Assembly (NCBI GenBank): GCA_943846755.1
Contig: OX044365.1
Span: forward strand, 2,906,420-2,970,419
DNA length: 64,000 nt
Direction of reading: 5' to 3'
Origin: UBA8752 sp002336475
GTDB lineage: Bacteria > Bacteroidota > Bacteroidia > Flavobacteriales_D > Sanyastnellaceae
The notes under the pieces were generated by a model. That model saw only the letters and a list, made by a program, of their open reading frames with translations, made no database searches and was not told the DNA's origin. The translations under genes were made by a program, and so were the position numbers. Below, in pieces: positions 29,401-34,796 of this stretch (within the stretch, counting starts at the first letter, position 1; each line of letters begins with the position of its first letter).

Positions 29401-32400
29401 GTTGGGGTGCACCGATCCCGATGCGATCAACTTTGACCCCGCAGCTACTTTGGACGACAATACCTGCCAAGTCTATGGCTGTACCAATCCGCTTGCGGTC
29501 AACTTCGCTGCCAATGCAGTCTTGGATGACGGGTCCTGCATTATCGCGGGCTGTACCAATCCTCTGGCCATCAACTACAGCGTTTCTGCCACGGTAGACA
29601 ACGGATCTTGTATCGTGCTGGGCTGCACCAGTCCAGCGGCTGACAACTACGACCCGAACGCGAACATCAATGACGGTTCCTGTGTGATCGGCGGTTGTAC
29701 CCTCTCTTTTGCCACGAACTACAACCCGTCAGCGACCTACGATGACGGAAGCTGTATCATCTACGGTTGTACCAACCCGTTGGCTTTGAATTACAACTTC
29801 TTTGCCACCCAGGACAACGGCACCTGTTTGTTTGCGGGCTGTTTGGATCCACAAGCGGACAACTACAATCCTGACGCGACATTCGACAACGGTGACTGTG
29901 ATTACTTAGGCTGCACCGATGCCGAGGCTTCCAATTTCGATGTTGGTGCCAATACCGATGATGGTTCATGCCTGTACCCCGGTTGTACCGATGCTGCAGC
30001 TTCTAACTATGATGCGGGAGCCAACACAGATGATGGCAGTTGCATTTTCCTTGGTTGTACCGACGAGACTGCCTGCAATTACAATGCTTCCGCCAATTCA
30101 GACGACGGTTCTTGTGACTTTGTCTCTTGCTTGGGTTGCATGGACCCTGAGGCTTGTGATTATGATGCAGAGGCGACCCAAGATGATGGCTCATGCTCTT
30201 ACCCAGAGGACCTCTACGGCGTGACATGGCTGGATTGCTCGGGCACTTGCTTGAACGATGCGGACGGGGATGAGGTGTGCGACGAAGAGGAGGTCCCGGG
30301 ATGTACCAATGACATTGCGGTCAACTTTGACCCCTTGGCTACAGACGAAGACGGTTCCTGTCTCATCGAAGGCTGTATCGACAGTACTGCATCCAATTTT
30401 GATGCGGGCGCCAACCTCGATGACGGATCGTGCATTTACCCCGGTTGTACCGATGTGGAGGCCGACAACTATGACGCAGGCGCCAACAGCGATGACGGCT
30501 CTTGCATCTATTTCGGGTGCACGGATGCTGAAGCCGACAACTACGATGCCGGTGCCAACAGCGACGATGGTTCTTGCCTGTATCTCGGGTGTACAGATGA
30601 TGCGGCCGACAACTATGACGCCGGTGCCAACAGCGACGATGGAACCTGTATCTATTACGGTTGTACAGACGTTGAAGCCGACAATTACGATGCCGGGGCC
30701 AACAGCGACGACGGTACCTGCTTGTACTATGGCTGCACGGACGTTGAAGCCGACAACTACGATGCCGGTGCCAACAGCGACGATGGTTCTTGTTTGTACT
30801 ACGGTTGTACCGATGCTGAAGCCGACAACTATGATGAAGGCGCCAACAGCGACGATGGCACTTGTGAGTACTTCGGTTGTATGGATCCTTTGGCCTCGAA
30901 CTACGATGAGGGTGCCAATGTTGAAGACGGTTCTTGCACCTATCCTGGCTGTACGGACAGCTTTGCTGACAACTATGACCCAGGAGCCAACCTCGAGGAT
31001 GGCACTTGCCAGTACTTGGGTTGCACCGATCCAGCGGCCATCAACTTTGACGATTTCGCCAATGTAGACGACGGTTCTTGCCTCTTCTTGGGTTGTACCG
31101 ATCCAGAGGCCGACAACTACGATCCCGATGCCAACTATGAAAGTGGCACGTGTGAGTACTTGGGTTGTACGGACCCAGAGGCCGACAACTATGACCCGGA
31201 TGCGAACGTCAACAACGGCTTCTGTGTCTTTGTAGGATGCACGGATGCAACTGCGGCGAACTATGACCCCCAGGCCAATACCAATGACGGTTCTTGTCTC
31301 TATGGAGGTTGCATCGATCCCGCTTATCTCGAGTACGACGCCACCGCGGATGTCGATGATGGCTCGTGTGTCACTTTGATTGTGGAAGGTTGTACCGATG
31401 AGAACTTCACGGAATTTGACCCAGCAGCCAACATCGAGGATGGCTCATGTGCCACACCTGTGGTGCTCGGTTGTACCGATCCGAACTTCTTGGAGTTCGA
31501 CCCCGCAGCCAACACCTATGATGGCAGTTGCGCTGTTCCCGTGATCGAAGGCTGCACCAACTCTGCCTTTGTTGAATTCAATGCTTCGGCCAATACCGAT
31601 GACGGATCCTGCTTGACCCCTGTCGAATCTGGATGCACGGACCCCGCCTTCGTGGAGTACAATGCGGCAGCCAATACCGACGACGGATCTTGTGTGACTC
31701 CGGTGGTTGAAGGCTGTTTAGAGCCTGAAGCCTGCAACTTCAATCCCGAGGCCAACACGGCCGATGCCTGCGAATATCCGATCGACCTCTACGGCGTGGA
31801 TTACTTGGATTGCGCAGGAGAATGCTTAAACGATGCAGACGGAGACGGTGTGTGTGATGAGGATGAAGTGCCCGGTTGTATGGATGATTTGGCGGTGAAC
31901 TACGACGCGGCAGCCACCGATGAAGATGGCAGCTGCTTGTATCCCGGTTGCACTGATCCGCTCTACATCGAATATGATGCTGACGCTGATGTGGACGATG
32001 GCTCGTGTGCGACGCTCGTGCTCGAAGGTTGCACGGACCCAGACTACGTTGAATTTGATGCCAATGCCAATGTGGACGATGGATCATGCCAGATTGTGGC
32101 CGTCTATGGTTGCACTGACCCAGCGGCTTGCAATTACAGTGGAGGCTACAATACCGAGGATGGAAGCTGCATTTATGCTGCAGACATCTATGGCAGCGAC
32201 AACGTTGATTGCTTCGGGGACTGTCTGAATGATGCGGATGGAGATGGTGTTTGCGACGAAGAAGAACTCGATGGGTGTACAGACCCAGCGGCGTGCAACT
32301 TCAGCCCCTCCATCACAGAAGATGACGGCAGTTGCGAGTATTGCTCTTGCTATGAGCCCGAGGTGATTGCTGGACCGGATACCCTTTACTTCGAGAGTGA

Positions 32401-33625
32401 CAGTGCTGGCTATGGATTAGAGCTAGTGCGCGTCATGGAGCACACAGAAGGAGACCTTGCAGGCCAGACAACTTACCGCGTTTTGGTGACCGGTCAGAGT
32501 GCAGCGGATAAGCTTTCAAGTGTCTTTGGAAATGGAGATCTGCCATTGAACATCAGCACAACGACCGCATGGTATCAAGACCCTGTGGGCTCAAATTATG
32601 GTTCTGCCATTAACCCGCTGTTGTACGGCTTTATTCCTACGCTTCCTTTTGACAGCTGGGTAACCATTGGCATTGACCAGACACCCAATACAGCGTTGGG
32701 AGAGGCCGAAGTCCAAGGCGTGAGCAGTCCGGGCCAAAACTGGCTGGCTGCGTTCTCAGCTGGAGGCGACATCAACATCAATGACGCCACAGGAGGTGCA
32801 TGGTTCGTTACCAATGATGCGAGCAATGGTATTGCTGGAGAAGACCAGGCGGTTTTGATTGCCCAGTTCACCACGGATGGTGTGGTTTCTGGAACGTTGA
32901 ACTTCCAACTCTTCTTGGAAGGTGATGTAGATGTGGACATCCGTCCCACGGTGTCTTTCTCCTCAGAGGGGATGGCTTCGAGCCTGCTCTCCTTGTGCGG
33001 TTGCACCCAGGAAGGAGCGGAGAACTACGATCCCAATGCGGTGTATGACGACGGTTCATGTGCCAGCGGTCCTGGGTGTACCTATCCGACTGCGGCCAAT
33101 TATGATCCGAATGCGGGTTACGACAATGGCTCTTGTGAGTTTGCGGGTTGCACAGTGGACTATTACCGGAACTACACGACCTACGCAACGGTCGACGATG
33201 GCAACTGTTCCGATGCTCCGCCTTGTCCGGACTCCAATGGAGACGGCATGATTGGTGCACTCGAGATCACCGACTTGCTGGTGTTCTACAACACCGATGG
33301 TGGTGGTTGCGGAGTCTTGTCGCCATTGAGCCCCATTGAGCTTGGTGTTGAGCCTTGTGCTGTACCTGGCGCTGATTGTGGCGACCAAGGTTGTACTTAC
33401 GCCAATGCGGTGAACTTCGACCCCGGAGCCAACTTGGATGATGGATCATGTTTCTGGACCGGTTGTACGGATCCCACGATGCAGAACTTCGATCCATTGG
33501 CCAACCTCGACGATGGAACCTGTGTGACGCCCATTTGCTGGGACTTTGACTTCAGCGGTGCAGTGGGGATCCAAGACCTCTTGGACCTGTTGCTCCTGTT
33601 CAACCAGTCCTGCGGCACAGAATAA
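20453..33625 (+). CDS. Giant Cys/Asp-rich repeat surface protein (4,390 aa)
   Basis: ATG 20453 begins MNRLITLLFCLFCAAFAHGQ, a signal peptide. By hand count the mature protein has about 113 units of a ~24-residue repeat (CTDxxAxNYD, then AxxDDGSC). Five copies of an unrecognised ~185-residue domain (D1-D5; conserved FYQD, YDSWVTIG, GGAWF) interrupt them, with one cupredoxin-like domain. Repeat counts are 9, 16, 33 and 50 before D2, D3, D4 and D5, and 5 after D5. About 12 repeats carry an extra loop of the DxDGDGxCDEDE type, resembling thrombospondin-3/EF-hand calcium sites. Two dockerin-like segments lie near the C-terminus (SNGDGMIGALEITDLLVFY and DFSGAVGIQDLLDLLLLF). I see no classical T9SS type A or B sorting domain. 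Likely an extracellular, disulfide-rich, calcium-stiffened adhesin or filament; function not known. Confidence 0.85.
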   Translation: MNRLITLLFCLFCAAFAHGQAPSYGLSVEVFAEHDTGPLAGQTTYRIFMDCVNADDIVSAVSGDAIFPMDLSTTTTFYQDALGAATPNAVNPLLFGFFPQLEYDTWVTVGISQQPDGAANEGEISTVESPTQAWVLGFESGGNLVMDDATGGAWFVTQNYVNGIAGDDLQVLLAQVTTDGDISGTLLVQVFEHGVGSSDLRFHLSFDGTDGSGAAGCTDPNADNYNAGAAEDDGTCLYGGCTDAAACNYDLEANDDDGSCILADPFRDCDGVCLADADGDGFCDEEEVDGCTDQSAWNFDVDATEEDNSCIYFNACGIEADAVVEASSFDFDPSVVTMEVGATVVWVNVGGLHNVNATTDQLTGLPFDNPQPFTISAVLGSTEGTCLGSFTFTVPGIYDYNSSVSNQASLGMVGTIIVGVGGCDDSDATNFDPAAEFDDGSCIFSGCTDPEASNYDVTAQIDNGSCLYPGCTDDSAANYDATANDDDGSCLYAGCTDVAAGNYDPQANTDDGTCFYPGCTDPEACNYDIVADTEDGSCLDALTTWGVDYLDCDGACLNDSDQDGVCDEDEVDGCNDVTACNYDAGATENDGTCDYCSCTGTGGDTSWISGDTLEVLTFVDDTVGYALDVEWVKTHTSGALNGMSTYRFYVVANGASDLLSSCFGNSLNPMLIQSTSDFYQDVIGSTFGTGINPLLLGAFPDVAYDSWVTIGLDATPPAGYSNIQSAQSPNQNWVASFNAGGELRMDDPVGGAWFVTSSNLNGVPDADLRVLVAQFTTTGVVSGTLPIQIFPQGDGANEQRAAFTFTTEGLGEPELTAVVGSGGEGGNNCGCTDAAADNYDATADYEDGTCQFLGCTNPNALNYDGTANTDDGSCVVPGCTNEEADNYDPEANQNDGSCILTGCTYSDAANYDPTANTDDGSCIYYGCIDPEADNFDPTANTDDGGCMYLGCTDPEADNFDAGANQSDGTCEYFGCTVPVASNFDPSANVDDGSCLFPGCTNPEASNYDATANEDDGSCILEGCMDVTASNYDPEANADDGSCTYPGCTDAAASNFDPEANLNDGTCLFPGCLDSDAVNYDPGANVDDGGCQYGGCIDPDAVNYDASADVDNGTCLYAGCTDAAASNYDSGANQEDGSCIYPGCTDAAALNYDVIANEDDGSCIFGGCLDPGACNYSATADVEDGSCVYPDVVYIDCDGNCLNDGDGDGVCDEDEFSGCTDPLACNYSAGMTEDDGSCEYCSCSGEGAAGLDAFDYGSNEVGYGLKLSRVMDHTSGALAGMTTWRLTATLGHVDDMLSSAYGNDELPLQVSSTAPFYQDVLGGTFANGVNPLLLPSFPDLAYDTWVTIGIEGTPNAAAGEGDIQSAQSPGQNWVIGFDAGGEILMNDPTGGAWFVTNVYNNGIAGDDLEVLLGQFTTAGVLTGVLNYQVFIEGNGANDVRVTSSFSSADLDGLDGPACGCLDETADNYDPGADYDDGSCETAGCTDAAADNYNSAANVDDGSCLFSGCTSSNAFNYDPLANSDDGSCIFFGCTHPFATNFDPEANFDDGSCVILGCTISGAENYNPEATENDGSCIFAGCTNADASNYDPLASIDDGSCVVPGCTDESATNYNPEATFNNGTCAYLGCTDDEACNYDASALTDDGSCQYPIDLYESAEYDCNGDCVSDLDGDGICDAFEIPGCTDVMACNYQGATDDDGSCEYLSCAGCSDPEADNYAGNPLIVNDELCEYLGCTSPAADNFDPQANVDDASCLFSGCTDPEADNYDAQANVDTNCIYLGCVNPAADNYDPAANTNDGSCVFSGCTDPEADNYDPQANSDSNCLYLGCLDTTASNYDAGANTDDGSCVYLGCTDEGACNFDSTANTDDGTCAYPASSSVDCNGDCLLDTDGDLVCNPDEIAGCLVPGACNYNPDATDGGVVCDYTACAGCTDPTADNYDALATLPSGDCEYFGCTDAAADNFSPGANVDDGSCSYGGCTDPEAYNFDGNASLDDGSCLYAGCVDPEACNFDAGADTDDGTCTYPAPEYDCLGYCISDYDGDGICDPFEVPGCTAPSACNYDSDATENNGSCEWNSCVGCTDAAADNFSETALTDDGSCEFGGCTDFTAVNYEIQATFNDGSCLYGGCTDNGACNYTAGANFDDGSCEFISCAGCMITIACNYDPTALIFSVEVCEFTSCCGDPAADNYDADVSEYLVEGCLYGGNPPSVDEAGCDLPFACNFGDEVNDCEFASCAGCLDEGACNYDADATLAITCLYPEDLYGVGYLDCDGACLNDANDNGLCDEIEPVGCTDPNACNLDAQASLDDGSCEYLSCGGCTIASACNYDASASFNDGSCDFASCAGCTDETACNYASDLTIEDGTCIYAQPEYDCNGQCLEDTDGDNICDAFDEPVFGCDDAAACNFDALATDNDGTCDYCSCFITSSDTEGYGVDVEVHAVDGVAGFTTYRVYATTASSDDFVSAVTGFSGVPLEVQTTGTFFQSSIGGVTPSGITDLLLGFVPDLEYDSWVTIGLERKADSGMGEEDAATVSGVSPSWTVGFESGDDIAINDGTGGGWYILNSASNGIAGDDQRVLLGQFTTDGDLSGSMRIQVFPNGNSEMDLRYVVSFGAPNCGCTDPDALNPDLDAAYDDGSCEYPGCTDAAADNYDAGADVNDGSCVYSGCTDPAADNYDPQATVFDGSCIFFGCTDPLAGNYDDLANTNDGSCSYAGCTSPAASNFNPIANVDDGSCLFDGCTDASAANYEPGANSDDGSCLYPGCTDLDADNYNAQANVNDGSCVLSGCTDSEAQNYNAAANNEDGSCEYPGCTDPAADNFDAASNADDGSCLFGGCTQMGACNYDPAANDDDGTCTFPEDLFGADNVDCTGTCNNDTDGDGICDEDEVLGCTDGEACNFSVEATDDDGSCESQSCSGCTDPEADNYDAQATISDDSCVISGCTYPTAANYNPEATVENGSCTFGGCTNPAAINYSVLADVDDGSCILLGCTDPDAINFDPAATLDDNTCQVYGCTNPLAVNFAANAVLDDGSCIIAGCTNPLAINYSVSATVDNGSCIVLGCTSPAADNYDPNANINDGSCVIGGCTLSFATNYNPSATYDDGSCIIYGCTNPLALNYNFFATQDNGTCLFAGCLDPQADNYNPDATFDNGDCDYLGCTDAEASNFDVGANTDDGSCLYPGCTDAAASNYDAGANTDDGSCIFLGCTDETACNYNASANSDDGSCDFVSCLGCMDPEACDYDAEATQDDGSCSYPEDLYGVTWLDCSGTCLNDADGDEVCDEEEVPGCTNDIAVNFDPLATDEDGSCLIEGCIDSTASNFDAGANLDDGSCIYPGCTDVEADNYDAGANSDDGSCIYFGCTDAEADNYDAGANSDDGSCLYLGCTDDAADNYDAGANSDDGTCIYYGCTDVEADNYDAGANSDDGTCLYYGCTDVEADNYDAGANSDDGSCLYYGCTDAEADNYDEGANSDDGTCEYFGCMDPLASNYDEGANVEDGSCTYPGCTDSFADNYDPGANLEDGTCQYLGCTDPAAINFDDFANVDDGSCLFLGCTDPEADNYDPDANYESGTCEYLGCTDPEADNYDPDANVNNGFCVFVGCTDATAANYDPQANTNDGSCLYGGCIDPAYLEYDATADVDDGSCVTLIVEGCTDENFTEFDPAANIEDGSCATPVVLGCTDPNFLEFDPAANTYDGSCAVPVIEGCTNSAFVEFNASANTDDGSCLTPVESGCTDPAFVEYNAAANTDDGSCVTPVVEGCLEPEACNFNPEANTADACEYPIDLYGVDYLDCAGECLNDADGDGVCDEDEVPGCMDDLAVNYDAAATDEDGSCLYPGCTDPLYIEYDADADVDDGSCATLVLEGCTDPDYVEFDANANVDDGSCQIVAVYGCTDPAACNYSGGYNTEDGSCIYAADIYGSDNVDCFGDCLNDADGDGVCDEEELDGCTDPAACNFSPSITEDDGSCEYCSCYEPEVIAGPDTLYFESDSAGYGLELVRVMEHTEGDLAGQTTYRVLVTGQSAADKLSSVFGNGDLPLNISTTTAWYQDPVGSNYGSAINPLLYGFIPTLPFDSWVTIGIDQTPNTALGEAEVQGVSSPGQNWLAAFSAGGDININDATGGAWFVTNDASNGIAGEDQAVLIAQFTTDGVVSGTLNFQLFLEGDVDVDIRPTVSFSSEGMASSLLSLCGCTQEGAENYDPNAVYDDGSCASGPGCTYPTAANYDPNAGYDNGSCEFAGCTVDYYRNYTTYATVDDGNCSDAPPCPDSNGDGMIGALEITDLLVFYNTDGGGCGVLSPLSPIELGVEPCAVPGADCGDQGCTYANAVNFDPGANLDDGSCFWTGCTDPTMQNFDPLANLDDGTCVTPICWDFDFSGAVGIQDLLDLLLLFNQSCGTE
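20522..21088 (+). other. Repeated domain D1 of the giant protein
   Basis: First copy of the ~185-residue domain, directly after the signal peptide. It starts YGLSVEVFAEHDTGPLAGQ and contains TTTTFYQDALG, LEYDTWVTVGI, GGAWFVTQNY and LQVLLAQVTTDGDISG. I do not recognise a named family; the strand pattern suggests a beta-sandwich. The other copies are at about 22319-22885, 24230-24805, 27733-28292 and 32407-32978. Confidence 0.6.
21391..21720 (+). other. Degenerate cupredoxin-like domain in the giant protein
   Basis: A single insertion between 24-residue repeats: FDPSVVTMEVGATVVWVN, then GLHNVNA, FTFTVPGIYDYNSSV and LGMVGTIIVG. This is the plastocyanin/azurin-type pattern with the N-terminal copper His (LHNV) and the final Met (LGM). 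The usual Cys and His of YxCxxHxxMGM are replaced (YNSSVSNQASLGM). Type 1 copper binding is therefore unlikely. Confidence 0.6.
22319..22885 (+). other. Repeated domain D2 of the giant protein
   Basis: Second copy. It starts VGYALDVEWVKTHTSGALNG and has STSDFYQDVIG, VAYDSWVTIGL, GGAWFVTSSN and LRVLVAQFTTTGVVSG. It is preceded by the paired unit of a DxDxDGVCDEDE loop plus a repeat ending CDYCSC. Confidence 0.6.
24230..24805 (+). other. Repeated domain D3 of the giant protein
   Basis: Third copy. It starts VGYGLKLSRVMDHTSGALAG and has TAPFYQDVLGG, LAYDTWVTIGI, GGAWFVTNVY and LEVLLGQFTTAGVLTG. The same calcium-loop plus CEYCSC unit precedes it, as for D2, D4 and D5. Confidence 0.6.
27733..28292 (+). 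other. Repeated domain D4 of the giant protein
   Basis: Fourth and most divergent copy. It starts EGYGVDVEVHAVDGVAG and has TGTFFQSSIGG, LEYDSWVTIGL, GGGWYILNSA and QRVLLGQFTTDGDLSG. The usual FYQD is FFQS here. Confidence 0.6.
30443..30874 (+). repeat. Six near-identical 72-bp tandem repeats
   Basis: Within the giant gene six consecutive 24-residue units read CTDxEADNYDxGANSDDG with few differences and conserved DNA (for example GCCAACAGCGACGATGG). The period is exactly 72 bp. Elsewhere in the gene the units have drifted much more, so this block is the youngest expansion and a likely site of copy-number change. Confidence 0.8.
32407..32978 (+). other. Repeated domain D5 of the giant protein
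   Basis: Fifth copy. It starts AGYGLELVRVMEHTEGDLAG and has TTAWYQDPVG, LPFDSWVTIGI, GGAWFVTNDA and QAVLIAQFTTDGVVSG. It is closest to D3 in its first 20 residues (VMxHTxGxLAG). Only five 24-residue repeats and the two dockerin-like segments follow it. Confidence 0.6.
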
Positions 33626-33651
33626 GCTTAACCGCGAAGCTTGCTTTGCCT

Positions 33652-33686
33652 AGGGGGGTGTTTCCGTGTGGAGGCACCCCCCTTTT
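33652..33686 (+). terminator. Strong intrinsic terminator after the giant gene
   Basis: GGGGGGTG (33653-33660) pairs with CACCCCCC (33675-33682). The inner TTTCC/GGAGG pairing (two G-U) extends the stem to 13 bp with a GTGT loop, followed by TTTTATTT. It lies 27 bp past the stop codon at 33625. On the opposite strand no T-run follows the stem, so it serves the plus-strand gene. Confidence 0.85.
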
Positions 33687-33701
33687 ATTTGCAGACTTAG
33701 T

Positions 33702-34796
33702 TCAGCGATGAAGTGCGAGTGCGCCCTCGAAGTCGGGGGTCCATGACAGCCCGACACTCCAACCAGCCGCTGGCCGCCATGTGGGACCAACAGACCAAGC
33801 GGGGCCCGTATTCAAGCGAAGCCCGTGGCGTTCCCATCCTAAAATCAGCCGCAAAACCCCATCGCTGCGCCAGAGGACTCCGGTTTCGACATGGTGGCTC
33901 AATCTGGTCTTGGTGAACCGGGCTGAGGTTCCAAACGACCGCCCCATGGTCAACCCCAACTCTAAAAGGTGGCTGCTGCCTTGGAGTGTTCCTCTATGCC
34001 AAGCCCGCCACTGCAGATTTTCCCACCCCATTTCGCCTTGCCCTTCGAGCCACCAGCTGGGCCGCCACCGAACGGAGTCCAATGGAATGGGTGAAAGATG
34101 AGGTGCAGTCCCTTGGGAGAGGTGGTGCAAGGTCAAGGCTCCTCGGAAGGCAGGTTGGCTTTTTTGACGGGCCGCTCTGGCAGGCGAAAACCCAACGCTG
34201 ACCGCCACATCAAGGCGCGAGCCACCATTGGCGTCATCGGCCCATTCTTCCCCGCTTGGGGATTGGGGGTCAAACCCGCCGGGTCCATATTGTGCGTTCC
34301 AGCTCCAAGAGGAGGGCGTCAGCCGCCAGTTTGACAGGCCAATTGACAATCCTGCATGGGCTTTGAGTCTCGGGTTTACGAAAGCCGATGCCGAAGCGGA
34401 GATGGCCAATGCGCGTTCCATCCACCCTGTGGAAAGCGGATCCTCTTTAAAGGCCACGCCAAAGGAGACAGGATCGGAGCCTTTGCGGTTGTATCCGCCT
34501 TTTGCGGCAGGTTGCCACCCTGCACCGAACCAGAGCCCGTTCAATGGTTCGGCGTTTCCATTCCATCGCGTGTCGGACTGCAGGCCGAATTGCAAAGGCT
34601 TGTCGTCCATGGCCCATGCAGCTGGATGCTCCAGTCCTGGTGTCACGGAGATCCATGGTGGCAGAGATGCTTGACCATGGAGCATGGCGGGAAGAGCAGT
34701 TGCAGTGCACAGCAGGGCCACAGCCCAATGGGACCGCTGCAGGTTGCGGCTTTGGCGCAATACCAAGACGGCCAATATGGGAGGCACCTTGATCAT
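33702..34796 (-). CDS. PorP/SprF-family type IX secretion outer-membrane protein
   Basis: 364 residues with an N-terminal hydrophobic segment ending near LPAMLHGQ and a barrel-like body rich in aromatic strands (LQFGLQSDTRWNG, GLWFGAGWQPAAKGG, VSFGVAFKED, LKAHAGLSIGLSNWRL, GLRLNTGPAWSVGP). This matches PorP/SprF proteins, which help particular T9SS type B cargo reach the surface. It is the last gene of the seven-gene operon and overlaps the preceding type B surface-protein gene by 4 bp, the usual sprB-like/sprF-like order. It converges on the giant gene, whose terminator lies between them. Confidence 0.75.
   Translation of the reverse strand: MIKVPPILAVLVLRQSRNLQRSHWAVALLCTATALPAMLHGQASLPPWISVTPGLEHPAAWAMDDKPLQFGLQSDTRWNGNAEPLNGLWFGAGWQPAAKGGYNRKGSDPVSFGVAFKEDPLSTGWMERALAISASASAFVNPRLKAHAGLSIGLSNWRLTPSSWSWNAQYGPGGFDPQSPSGEEWADDANGGSRLDVAVSVGFSPARAARQKSQPAFRGALTLHHLSQGTAPHLSPIPLDSVRWRPSWWLEGQGEMGWENLQWRAWHRGTLQGSSHLLELGLTMGRSFGTSARFTKTRLSHHVETGVLWRSDGVLRLILGWERHGLRLNTGPAWSVGPTWRPAAGWSVGLSWTPDFEGALALHR

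Noticed and set aside
20453..33625. Periodic repeats considered as a CRISPR array
   Set aside because: The 72-bp period is fully coding, with no constant repeat/variable spacer alternation and no cas genes nearby.
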